A DNA stretch of 64,000 nucleotides from assembly GCF_910583865.1 (NCBI RefSeq), contig NZ_CAJTYX010000001.1, positions 1 through 64,000 of the forward strand, in the 5' to 3' direction. Under the pieces are notes generated by a model. It was not told where the DNA came from. It saw only the letters and a program-made list of their open reading frames with translations, and ran no database searches. The position numbers and the translations under genes are program-made. This document shows, in pieces, positions 52,981-61,190 of the stretch (position 1 is its first letter; each line of letters begins with the position of its first letter). The DNA is from an uncultured Muribaculum sp. (lineage in GTDB: Bacteria > Bacteroidota > Bacteroidia > Bacteroidales > Muribaculaceae).

Positions 52981-53010
52981 GAGTCTGTTTAAAACAGCAT
53001 ATAAAAGTCA

Positions 53011-53043
53011 GCTCCGTGGAAGTAACCGATACTTCCACGGAGC
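53011..53043. terminator. Bidirectional terminator
   Basis: GCTCCGTGGAAGTA pairs with TACTTCCACGGAGC (14 bp with a very short loop) between the convergent DUF1573 and DUF4252 genes. T-rich stretches follow on both strands. Confidence 0.82.
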
Positions 53044-53095
53044 CTGGTGTTTTGAAGCGTATATTGTATCTTATTATATCACAAGATAGAAATTT

Positions 53096-53587
53096 CTATT
53101 TTTTTGCCTCACCGACGGAGATACTCCTTACCATTTCCGGATCAATCGTGCCCTTCATCATGACCGCTGACAACAACGAATCTTTCATCACCAGTACCAG
53201 CAGTCGCGACAACTTATCACCTTCGCCCGTACCGTAGATGTCAACTTTCGTACCGTCGCTTTCCGACATATGGGTAAGCAGCTCCATGCCGTTACGACCG
53301 CTGTCGAGCATATCGAATGCCTTTATAGCCGAATCGTGGCTCGAAGTACTTAGCATCTCCATAGAAGTGAGCTGAGATGCCACTTCATCCATACCCGACA
53401 CAGGAAGAGATCCCCCAACCATCGACAGCACATCTTTCGACAAGTACACGTATTCCACCTCCGGGAGCTTGGCGGCACGCTTGAAAGACTCCTCCTGGGC
53501 CGTCACCACAAAAGTCGTACATGCCATGAGAGCCGCCACCGCCAATGTGCGGCATAAACCGTTAATATTCATAATCTTCAGATTCAT
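53096..53587 (-). CDS. DUF4252 secreted protein
   Basis: The 163-residue protein has a signal peptide (ending VVTAQ) and fits the DUF4252 family, with LPEVEYVYLSKDVLSM and the C-terminal VLVMKDSLLSAVMMKGTID block. DUF4252 proteins are commonly encoded with ECF sigma factors in Bacteroidetes; their function is unknown. The start at 53587 overlaps the upstream stop (ATGA). It is the last gene of the ECF sigma operon. Confidence 0.85.
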   Translation of the reverse strand: MNLKIMNINGLCRTLAVAALMACTTFVVTAQEESFKRAAKLPEVEYVYLSKDVLSMVGGSLPVSGMDEVASQLTSMEMLSTSSHDSAIKAFDMLDSGRNGMELLTHMSESDGTKVDIYGTGEGDKLSRLLVLVMKDSLLSAVMMKGTIDPEMVRSISVGEAKK

Positions 53588-54162
53588 ACTCCGATAGTAT
53601 CGGTAAATTCTCCAGAAAACGTGCCGTTGCAATCCTGCATGAGGCTATCGTCCATCTCATCCTCGAAAAGAGTAAGATCGAATCCAAGACGCTCAAGCAA
53701 CATGTCGGTCTCGGCAACCTTGCTGTCGGCCTTGTTCAGGCATTCCGACACAAGCAGCAGAGCACGCTGCGCCTCCGCCTGGGCCTCCTGCGGATCGGTA
53801 AGCTCATAGGATGCAACCGACGATTCCTTTATCAGGAACACTCCGACAGTGACAAGGATGGCCAACGAAGCCGCTACGCTCGCCCATACCATAAGACGAC
53901 GGCCTCGACGACCACGACGCTCACGTCGGTCGAGCATGTCGATATGCGCGGAGAGCTGCTCCCTGAGAGCGGATGGAACAACTATTTTAGGATCGGCGCC
54001 CCTACACACCTGCACCAGCCTGTCGGCTCGCATGTCGGCCGGAATGTCCGACTCTTGCCCGGAACGGAAATAGTCCATCAGCTCCCGCTCCTGACCGCGT
54101 GTTGTGAAACCTCCGTAATAAAGGTTCAACAACTGCTTTATGTAATAGAGATCTTTTCTCAT
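53584..54162 (-). CDS. Membrane protein, probable anti-sigma factor
   Basis: The 192-residue protein has a cytoplasmic N-terminal part (about 1-85), one transmembrane segment (LMVWASVAASLAILVTVGVFLI, about 88-110) and a periplasmic tail rich in Ala/Glu. A Lys/Arg-rich stretch (DRRERRGRRGRRL) precedes the membrane helix. The topology and the position directly after an ECF sigma gene (ATGA overlap) suggest an anti-sigma factor, but no ZAS zinc motif is visible. This is an inference from context. Confidence 0.65.
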   Translation of the reverse strand: MRKDLYYIKQLLNLYYGGFTTRGQERELMDYFRSGQESDIPADMRADRLVQVCRGADPKIVVPSALREQLSAHIDMLDRRERRGRRGRRLMVWASVAASLAILVTVGVFLIKESSVASYELTDPQEAQAEAQRALLLVSECLNKADSKVAETDMLLERLGFDLTLFEDEMDDSLMQDCNGTFSGEFTDTIGV

Positions 54163-54662
54163 AGAATGTTGTTGGCAAATTGTTTCAATCGTCTGCGCGC
54201 ACGGCTAAGAAGCTGCCGCACGTTGGCCGGGGAGAGTCCTGTAATGGCTGCAATCTCATCGACAGTACAATCGCCGTGTGAACGCAATCGTAGTACCTCC
54301 TGTTGCGAAGGCGGCAATGACTTGATCATCCGCTCGGCCATCATCAGCATGTCGGCATCCTCCACCCTGGCAAGGGGATAGTCGGATGGATCGTCATGCT
54401 CCTCGGCCACGGCGGCCTGTGGGCGTCGCTTGCGTGCTCTCAGCAAGTCGATGCTCAAGTGCTTGACGGTCATCGCACACAAGGCATCGGGCGATTCGAC
54501 ATGCAAAAGCTCGCGTCTTTTCGACCATAAACGTGTCACGGCATCCTGAACGACGTCCTGGGCATCATCGCTATCCTGCACGATGGCATACGCCATGCGA
54601 TACATGTCGCCATAGCGGGAGAGGATGATTTCTTTAAACGTCTCGGCATCCATCACAATCAT
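54159..54662 (-). CDS. ECF RNA polymerase sigma factor
   Basis: This sigma factor of about 167 residues has the sigma-2 region (YRMAYAIVQDSDDAQDVVQDAVTRLW, about residues 22-50) and the sigma-4 region (SLPPSQQEVLRLRSHGDCTVDEIA plus PANVRQLLSRARRRLK). The in-frame first codon at 54692 is GTG, so the ATG at 54662 is preferred. It should direct transcription of this operon and possibly other envelope genes. It is first in a three-gene coupled unit with the anti-sigma-like and DUF4252 genes. Confidence 0.92.
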   Translation of the reverse strand: MIVMDAETFKEIILSRYGDMYRMAYAIVQDSDDAQDVVQDAVTRLWSKRRELLHVESPDALCAMTVKHLSIDLLRARKRRPQAAVAEEHDDPSDYPLARVEDADMLMMAERMIKSLPPSQQEVLRLRSHGDCTVDEIAAITGLSPANVRQLLSRARRRLKQFANNIL

Positions 54663-54729
54663 ATGACGCTCCAACCATTCATTCTGTGACACTCAACTTC
54701 CGATTTTTTTAAATAAAGGGAATAATAAT

Positions 54730-54765
54730 GACAATAGGGACAGTAAGGGCAATAAGGACATTAGG
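54730..54765. repeat. Degenerate 9-bp tandem repeat
   Basis: GACAATAGG, GACAGTAAG, GGCAATAAG and GACATTAGG follow each other without gaps. The bases just after (54776-54812) hold related units in inverted orientation (CTTTATTGACCCTATTATCC), so the block can fold back on itself. It sits between the rarA stop and the sigma gene start. Confidence 0.65.
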
Positions 54766-54811
54766 GAGATGCCCCTACTCTTTATTGACCCTATTATCCC
54801 TACTCCTCCTT

Positions 54812-56101
54812 TCATTTCCGTTTGCCCCAGCGGGCCTCCTGAAGAGCACTGGCCTTCTCCTCCTGGGGGTTGGCGCCGGGTGTCCAGAACACGCTCCCTT
54901 CAAGCGCGTCGGGAAGGAACTGCTGGCACACGAAATTACCGGGGTAATCGTGGGCATACTTATAGCCGTCGTGGTAGCCAAGCTCGCGCATGAGTTTCGT
55001 CGGAGCATTGCGCAGATGCAACGGAACGGGGAGGTTGCCAGTGGCACGCACACGCTCCTGCGCGGCGCCGACAGCCACATACGCCGAATTGCTTTTGGGC
55101 GACGTGGCCAGATAGATGGTACACTCGGCCAACGGAATCCTCCCCTCGGGCCATCCTACCTTGTGGAGTATGTCGAAAGTGGCGTTGGCGAGGAGGAGGG
55201 CGTTGGGGTTGGCGAGGCCGATATCCTCTGCCGCCACTATCGCCAGACGCCGTGCTATGAACTCCGGATCCTCGCCACCCTCAATCATGCGCGCAAGCCA
55301 GTAGACGGCCGCATCGGGATCGCTGCCGCGTATGCTTTTGATGAAAGCCGAGATTATGTCGTAGTGCATCTCCCCACCCTTGTCGTAGGCGGCGGGGTTC
55401 TCCTGCAAGCGTGCTGTCACAACCTCGTCATTGATTAAAATCTCGTCGCCAAGAGGCGTAGACTGCTCAAGCAGATCGAGGATGTTGAGCAGCTTGCGCG
55501 CGTCACCTCCGGAATAGCGGAAAAGCGCTCCGGTCGATTCCACTCTTACTTTCCGCTCTTTCAGCACCTTGTCGGTCGACAACGCACGGTCGAGCAATTG
55601 CCGGAGTTGCGGTTCCTCAAGCGGACGCAGCGTATATACCTGCGCCCTCGAAAGCAACGGGCGTATCACCTCGAACGATGGATTCTCCGTGGTGGCTCCG
55701 ATTAGTGTCACCGTGCCGTTTTCCACTGCCCCGAGCAGGCTGTCCTGCTGCGATTTGCTGAAACGGTGTATTTCATCGATGAAAAGTATGGGCCTTCCGG
55801 TTGAAAACATGCTGCGCGCATCGGAGCGGCATTTGTCGAGCACCTCCCGCACTTCCTTCACCCCAGAGCTTACGGCGCTGAGAGTGTAGAAAGGCGACTC
55901 GGTAGTGTTGGCTATGATGCGAGCCAGAGTGGTCTTGCCAACTCCGGGAGGCCCCCACAGGATGAACGACGACACTCGCCGCGTGTCAATCATGCGACGC
56001 AGTACTGAATCCGGTCCTACGAGATGCTCCTGTCCTATATAGTCATCGAGCGTACGCGGGCGCAGACGCTCGGCCAATGGTGGCTGTATGTTCATTTCCA
56101 T
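54812..56101 (-). CDS. rarA: Replication-associated recombination protein A
   Basis: RarA (MgsA) is an AAA+ ATPase acting at stalled replication forks. The ~429-residue protein shows RPRTLDDYIGQEHLVG, GPPGVGKTTLA (Walker A), ILFIDEIHRFSKSQQD (Walker B) and GATTENPSFEV (sensor 1). The C-terminal MgsA part contains EDIGLANPNAL and ECTIYLATSPKSNSAY. The ATG at 56101 is the first in frame; the extension upstream begins with TTG. It ends just upstream of the 9-bp repeat block. Confidence 0.94.
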   Translation of the reverse strand: MEMNIQPPLAERLRPRTLDDYIGQEHLVGPDSVLRRMIDTRRVSSFILWGPPGVGKTTLARIIANTTESPFYTLSAVSSGVKEVREVLDKCRSDARSMFSTGRPILFIDEIHRFSKSQQDSLLGAVENGTVTLIGATTENPSFEVIRPLLSRAQVYTLRPLEEPQLRQLLDRALSTDKVLKERKVRVESTGALFRYSGGDARKLLNILDLLEQSTPLGDEILINDEVVTARLQENPAAYDKGGEMHYDIISAFIKSIRGSDPDAAVYWLARMIEGGEDPEFIARRLAIVAAEDIGLANPNALLLANATFDILHKVGWPEGRIPLAECTIYLATSPKSNSAYVAVGAAQERVRATGNLPVPLHLRNAPTKLMRELGYHDGYKYAHDYPGNFVCQQFLPDALEGSVFWTPGANPQEEKASALQEARWGKRK

Positions 56102-56236
56102 TTTTTCATTTATTGCACATGTCAATTGTCTCTACATGCTCTTAATCGCATTACATAGGCGATAAATCGCGTGTCACATACACAAATTTAACAATTTTCC
56201 TCCGATTTATACTCAGGAATGGATTATATGTTGGCA

Positions 56237-56315
56237 TAATTTTGTAACTTTACCGTGCCCGGATGAAGATCCAGGACATAGAAAGGCTTCGCCGAACTAT
56301 TGGCGAGCCTGAGTG
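56237..56315 (+). promoter_or_regulatory. Promoter and 5' hairpin of the small membrane protein gene
   Basis: TAATTTTG (56237-56244) fits the -7 consensus. A hairpin with GGCTTCGCC and GGCGAGCC lies about 40 nt downstream, in a leader of about 130 nt before the ATG at 56385. The -33 box is not clear. Confidence 0.45.
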
Positions 56316-56384
56316 TTAGTGTGGTATAGGCTTTGCGACACTTTCCGCAGGCTTTGACCGCGAAACACTTAAAAACTTTTTATT

Positions 56385-56639
56385 ATGAGCAACGAAGGCA
56401 ACGAAAAAAAGAACCGCACCGACGGTGCAAGCGTGATGCGCACGGTTTTCGGCATATTCATGATCGTGATATATGTCGGCATGGGCGTGCTGTTTCTCAT
56501 CGACTTCTTCAATTGGGAGACCTCTCCGTGGGGATGGCTCAGATGGGTGGCAGGCTTCGGCCTGATCATCTACGGCATATGGCGTGCCTACAGGCAGTTT
56601 GCCGGAATCGACCGCAACATCGGCGATGATGCCTATTGA
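56385..56639 (+). CDS. Small two-helix membrane protein
   Basis: This 84-residue protein has a hydrophilic, charged N terminus (SNEGNEKKNRTDGA) and two hydrophobic helices, VFGIFMIVIYVGMGVLFLI and WLRWVAGFGLIIYGIWRAY. I do not recognise a named family. It is the first gene of a plus-strand group with the PstS-like and TPR genes and probably makes part of an envelope unit. Its function is unknown. Confidence 0.75.
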   Translation: MSNEGNEKKNRTDGASVMRTVFGIFMIVIYVGMGVLFLIDFFNWETSPWGWLRWVAGFGLIIYGIWRAYRQFAGIDRNIGDDAY

Positions 56640-56692
56640 ACATGGCATGCCCCACATAGACTGATTATCTCATATCCATACAATAATCCGAC

Positions 56693-57670
56693 GTGAACCG
56701 AAAGATTACATCATTCACCATAGCCTTGTCAGCCTTGATGTTATCAGGGCTGGCAAGTTGCCGCAAGGCCCCGACCAACACAAGCACGTCGGGACTTGCC
56801 ACAATCGTATGCGACGCCTCGTTCGAGAACATAATGAACCAGGAGATAGATGTATTTGAGTACACCTCTAAAGGGAAGGCCGACATCATCCCCTACTACG
56901 TGTCGGAGAAGGCCTGCATCGACTCGTTGCTCGACCTAAAGACAAAGACCATAGTGATTCCGCGCGACCTCACACAGAAGGAGAAAGACTATCTTGAAAG
57001 CCAGAAGAAGCATCCGCGCAGCAACATGATCGCCGTCGACGCCATAGCGCTCATCGTCAACAACGACAACCCAATAGAGATACTCTCCATATCGGAGATA
57101 CGCGACATCCTCACCGGCAAGGTGACCAAATGGAGCGAGCTTGAGCCTACGAAGCTCGGCGACATCCAGGTAGTGTTTGACGACGAGGGGTCGAGCACCG
57201 TCAAGTACATGCGCGACTCGATCATGAAAGGCGAGCCGTTCGCACAAAACGTCTACGCGCAGAACTCTATCAGCGAAGTGTTCGACCAGGTGCAGATGCG
57301 CAAAGGCGCCATAGGCATAATCGGAGTCAGCTGGATCAGCGCCGACATGCGCACCCGCGACATGTCGCGCGACGAACGCATAAAGAGCCTCCAGGAACAA
57401 GACACCACCGTGGCCGACTTCAACCCTGCGGTCAAGGTGCTCAAAGTGCGCCGCGATGACCAGTTGCGCGCCTACAAGCCCTACCAGGCATATATCTACG
57501 ACGGCACATACCCGTTGTTCCGCTCGATGTACATGATAACCACCGGAGTAAACGGATCGCTTTCCCACGGCTTCTACTCTTTCGTCACCGGCACGATAGG
57601 ACAGAAGATCATACAGCGCACCGGCATACTCCCTGCCAGGGTGCAACCGCGAATGGTCTATCTCGAATAA
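56693..57670 (+). CDS. PstS-like substrate-binding lipoprotein
   Basis: The 325-residue protein starts at GTG (no in-frame ATG is near) and has a lipobox SGLASC (Cys23). It has the PBP type II fold of phosphate-binding PstS-like proteins. Seen are the first strand ATIVCDASFE, the IVIPRDLTQKEKDYL and DAIALIVNNDNP hinge segments, and the phosphate-loop-like EGSSTVKYMRDS. No PstABC genes are adjacent. In Bacteroidetes, such proteins often sit beside TPR and TonB genes, so binding of something other than phosphate is possible. Confidence 0.83.
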   Translation: MNRKITSFTIALSALMLSGLASCRKAPTNTSTSGLATIVCDASFENIMNQEIDVFEYTSKGKADIIPYYVSEKACIDSLLDLKTKTIVIPRDLTQKEKDYLESQKKHPRSNMIAVDAIALIVNNDNPIEILSISEIRDILTGKVTKWSELEPTKLGDIQVVFDDEGSSTVKYMRDSIMKGEPFAQNVYAQNSISEVFDQVQMRKGAIGIIGVSWISADMRTRDMSRDERIKSLQEQDTTVADFNPAVKVLKVRRDDQLRAYKPYQAYIYDGTYPLFRSMYMITTGVNGSLSHGFYSFVTGTIGQKIIQRTGILPARVQPRMVYLE

Positions 57671-57784
57671 GGCATCTCGGAGGGCCTAAATACATCCTAT
57701 TTAAAATAAACCCGCCGTTATCACCGTTTAATAAAGCACAATATAAAAATCAGAACAATAACACGACAAAACAGATCTATAGAC

Positions 57785-59416
57785 ATGAAACTGAAATTCC
57801 TATTTTCTTTCTGCCTGGCCGCCACGCTGTCAGCTTCGGCTCAGCAGGGCTACCTTGACGGAATCGAGTACTTCAAGGCCGACCAGTTTGACAATGCCAA
57901 GGAAATCCTTGAGCGCAACCTCAACGCCCCCTCCACCGACAAGGCTCTCGCCTACTACTATCTCGGCGAGATAGCCCTGCACGACAAGGACTACACCACA
58001 GCCAAAGCAGACTTCGACAAGGGTCTCGCAGCCAATCCGCAGAGCGCACTCAACAAAGTTGGCCTCGGATCGCTCGCACTCCTCCAGGGCGACGTGAAAG
58101 GTGCGGAATCGCTATTCGACGAAGCCAAGAAGATCAACAAGAAGGATGCCGCCGTGCTCACCGCCATCGGCCGCGCCTACTTCAACGCCGACCCTGTGAA
58201 ATATGCCAAGGAAATCGAGAAATTCGACCAGCAGGCCTATAAGGCCAACTCTAAGGAGCCTGCCATCTTCGTGCTCCGTGGCGACCGCGAGGCAGCCAAC
58301 AAGGAATGGGGCGACGCGGCTGCCAACTACGAGAACGCCATCCTCTACTCCAAAGGCCTTCCCGAGGCTTACGTAAAGTATGCCAACGCCTACTTCAACG
58401 TAAATCCCGACTTCGCCATCAACAAGCTCCAGGAACTCCTTCAGGCATCGCCCAACTCCGCCCTCGGACAGCGCGAACTCGCCGAGAAGTACTACCAGAA
58501 CGACCAGTGGGCAAAGGCAGCAAGTGCCTATGGCGACTACATCAAGAACCCCAACCACTTCAAGAGCGACGAGGTGCGCTATAGCGCCCTGCTTTACTAC
58601 GGCAAGCACTACGACGAGAGCCTCCAGCTCGCAGAGAAGATACTCGGACAGAACCCCACCGACATGCAGAAGTTCCAGCTGATGCGTATCATCTTCCTCG
58701 ACAAGAAGGATCTCCAGGACTATCCCGGCGCAGAGGTAGCAGCAGAGAAATTCTTCGCACTGAACCTCCCCAACCTGAAATATTCTTCCAACGACTACTC
58801 CTCCTACGCAGAAGTACTTCAGGAACTCGGCAAAGACTCCCTGGCCGTGCCCGCCCTTGAGAAAGCCCTCGAACTCAACCCCGACAAGACCGACATCTAC
58901 AAAGCCCTCAGTTCGGCATACTCCGGAGCAAAGAACTATGACAAGGCCCTTGAGATCTACAAGGCATTTATCGACCGCGGTGACTATGTGACCAACGACC
59001 TTGTGACACTTGCCAACCGCTATCAGAACGTTGCCGCCACTTCCGAACCCGGATCGCAGAAGAAGATCGACGCCATCAACAACGCCATCGCTACCGTAGA
59101 CCAGATTATCGAGAAAGTGCCCGACAACCCCATCCCCTACCGCAACAAGGCACGCATGATGCTCGTGAAGCATGACAACCAGCCTTCGGCAGAGCAGCGC
59201 GACGCTTACCTCAAGGTAATCGAGATTCTCGATCAGGATCCTTCAAACAAGGAAAAGCGCTCCGACATGTACAACGAGGCTTACTCGCAGATCGCTTCAT
59301 TCTATATCTCCGAAAAGGACGTGGCTACCGCCAAGACCTATTACGAGAAAGTGCTTGAACTTGATCCCACCAACGAGGCCCTCCGCGATTATATCTCGAA
59401 GATGAAGGTCAACTGA
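57785..59416 (+). CDS. Secreted tetratricopeptide repeat protein
   Basis: The 543-residue protein has a signal peptide (ending SASAQQ) and about ten TPR motifs. These include ALAYYYLGEIALHDKDYTTAKADFDKGL near residues 55-85, GQRELAEKYYQNDQWAKAASAYGDYI near 230 and EAYSQIASFYISEKDVATAKTYYEKVL near the end. TPR proteins scaffold complexes; no partner is known. It lies 114 nt after the PstS-like gene, in the same direction, and ends at a strong terminator. Confidence 0.9.
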   Translation: MKLKFLFSFCLAATLSASAQQGYLDGIEYFKADQFDNAKEILERNLNAPSTDKALAYYYLGEIALHDKDYTTAKADFDKGLAANPQSALNKVGLGSLALLQGDVKGAESLFDEAKKINKKDAAVLTAIGRAYFNADPVKYAKEIEKFDQQAYKANSKEPAIFVLRGDREAANKEWGDAAANYENAILYSKGLPEAYVKYANAYFNVNPDFAINKLQELLQASPNSALGQRELAEKYYQNDQWAKAASAYGDYIKNPNHFKSDEVRYSALLYYGKHYDESLQLAEKILGQNPTDMQKFQLMRIIFLDKKDLQDYPGAEVAAEKFFALNLPNLKYSSNDYSSYAEVLQELGKDSLAVPALEKALELNPDKTDIYKALSSAYSGAKNYDKALEIYKAFIDRGDYVTNDLVTLANRYQNVAATSEPGSQKKIDAINNAIATVDQIIEKVPDNPIPYRNKARMMLVKHDNQPSAEQRDAYLKVIEILDQDPSNKEKRSDMYNEAYSQIASFYISEKDVATAKTYYEKVLELDPTNEALRDYISKMKVN

Positions 59417-59445
59417 TTCCCTCGGAATCATACCTGCACACATTT

Positions 59446-59481
59446 GACGACAGGCTTCGGCGATACCCCGGAGCCTGTCGT
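59446..59481 (+). terminator. Terminator of the TPR gene
   Basis: ACGACAGGCT pairs with AGCCTGTCGT, with inner CGG/CCG, followed by TCTTTATTGATTTTT. It separates the TPR gene from guaB. Confidence 0.82.
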
Positions 59482-59546
59482 TCTTTATTGATTTTTCCCA
59501 TCTACCTAAAAAGGGAACAAAAAAAGCAGTGAAAACGGGTCGGAAA

Positions 59547-59579
59547 TTGCGGAGGATTCGAGGAAAATCAGTAACTTTG
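59547..59579 (+). promoter_or_regulatory. Promoter of guaB
   Basis: TAACTTTG (59572-59579) is an exact -7 match. ATTGC around 59547 is a partial -33 box at about 21 nt spacing. The start would give a leader of roughly 20 nt. Confidence 0.6.
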
Positions 59580-59607
59580 TGCGCAATAAATTAAACCATA
59601 TCGCCAT

Positions 59608-61089
59608 ATGTCATCATTTATTGCAGACAGAGTGAAGATGGAGGGTCTTACTTTCGACGATGTCCTCCTTATCCCCGCCTACAGCGAAGTGCTGCCCCGC
59701 AGCGTAGATCTCACCACCCGTTTTTCCCGCCGTATCACACTGAACGTACCATTGGTGTCGGCTGCCATGGACACCGTCACCGAGGCCCGTCTTGCCATCG
59801 CGATAGCCCGCGAAGGTGGCATTGGCGTTATCCACAAGAACATGTCGATTGCCGAGCAGGCACGCCAGGTGCATGCCGTGAAGCGTGCCGAAAACGGCAT
59901 GATATATGACCCCGTGACCATACTCACCGGCAGCACCGTGCGCGACGCGCTGGCCATGATGGAGGAGTACCACATCGGCGGCATACCCGTAGTCGATGCC
60001 GACAAGCGCCTCGTGGGCATAGTCACCAACCGCGACCTGCGCTTCGAGCGCAATCTCGACCGTAAGGTCGACGAGGTGATGACCCGCGAGAACCTCGTCA
60101 CCACCCGCCAGTCGACCAACCTCGAAGAGGCTGCCGCCATACTTCAGGAACACAAGATAGAGAAGCTTCCCGTAGTCGATAACGACGGCCGCCTGGTGGG
60201 GCTTGTCACCTATAAAGACATAACCAAGGCAAAGGACAAACCCAACGCATGCAAGGACTCCCTGGGACGTCTGCGCGTGGCTGCCGGCGTCGGTGTCACC
60301 GCCGACGTGATGGAGCGCGCCACGGCCCTTGTCAACGCAGGCGTCGACGCAATCGTCATCGACACCGCCCACGGCCACAGCAAGGGCGTCGTAGGCGTGT
60401 TGCGCCAGATTAAAGAGACTTTCCCCGAAATCGACGTGGTTGTCGGCAACATCGCCACGGGCGAAGCAGCCAAGTTCCTTGTCGACAACGGCGCCGACGG
60501 CGTGAAGGTCGGCATCGGTCCCGGCTCAATCTGCACCACACGCGTGATAGCAGGTGTAGGCGTTCCCCAGCTCTCCGCCGTCTACGACGTTGCCAAGGCT
60601 CTTGAAGGCACCGATGTGCCTCTGATTGCCGACGGCGGCATACGCTATTCGGGCGACATCGTGAAAGCGCTCGCCGCAGGAGCATATTGCGTGATGCTCG
60701 GAGGAATGCTTGCCGGCGTTGAGGAAAGCCCGGGTGACACGATCATCTACAACGGACGCAAATATAAGGCATATCGCGGCATGGGATCGCTGGAAGCAAT
60801 GGAAAAGGGATCGAAGGACCGCTACTTCCAGGCCGGCGAGACCGACACACGCAAGCTCGTGCCGGAAGGCATAGCCGCACGCGTGCCCTTCAAGGGTTCG
60901 CTTTACGAGGTGACATATCAGATGCTTGGCGGCCTGCGCTCGGGCATGGGCTACTGCGGCGCCGAGAACATCGACAAACTGCATTCGGCACAGTTCACCC
61001 GCATCACTGCCGCCGGAGTGCTTGAGAGCCATCCCCACGACGTGGCCATCACGAGCGAGGCTCCCAACTACAGCGCTTCACACCAGTAA
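59608..61089 (+). CDS. guaB: IMP dehydrogenase
   Basis: GuaB oxidises IMP to XMP, the first dedicated step of GMP synthesis. The 493-residue protein has the usual plan: a (beta/alpha)8 barrel interrupted by two CBS domains (about 95-210). Motifs are TFDDVLLIPAYSEVLP at the N terminus, the active-site loop GIGPGSICTTRVIAG with the catalytic C309, GGIRYSGDIVKALAAGA, and YRGMGSLEAM in the flap. The length is standard. A terminator follows. Confidence 0.97.
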   Translation: MSSFIADRVKMEGLTFDDVLLIPAYSEVLPRSVDLTTRFSRRITLNVPLVSAAMDTVTEARLAIAIAREGGIGVIHKNMSIAEQARQVHAVKRAENGMIYDPVTILTGSTVRDALAMMEEYHIGGIPVVDADKRLVGIVTNRDLRFERNLDRKVDEVMTRENLVTTRQSTNLEEAAAILQEHKIEKLPVVDNDGRLVGLVTYKDITKAKDKPNACKDSLGRLRVAAGVGVTADVMERATALVNAGVDAIVIDTAHGHSKGVVGVLRQIKETFPEIDVVVGNIATGEAAKFLVDNGADGVKVGIGPGSICTTRVIAGVGVPQLSAVYDVAKALEGTDVPLIADGGIRYSGDIVKALAAGAYCVMLGGMLAGVEESPGDTIIYNGRKYKAYRGMGSLEAMEKGSKDRYFQAGETDTRKLVPEGIAARVPFKGSLYEVTYQMLGGLRSGMGYCGAENIDKLHSAQFTRITAAGVLESHPHDVAITSEAPNYSASHQ

Positions 61090-61113
61090 TCCGCTAAAGA
61101 CCTATCGCTAAAA

Positions 61114-61159
61114 GACAGAGATATAATAAGGAACTACAGTTCCGCGTTATATCTCTGTC
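61114..61159 (+). terminator. Terminator after guaB
   Basis: GACAGAGATATAA pairs with TTATATCTCTGTC, with an inner GGAAC/GTTCC stem, in the 101-nt gap before the PPIase gene. The T-run after it is weak (GTAATTT). Confidence 0.75.
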
Positions 61160-61190
61160 GTAATTTAAAGTAATTAACATAACATACATA

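Noticed and set aside
58112..59173. Minus-strand open frame of 353 codons, rich in Val, Gly and Leu
   Set aside because: Antisense to the TPR gene; its apparent hydrophobicity mirrors the Glu/Asp/Lys-rich TPR codons.
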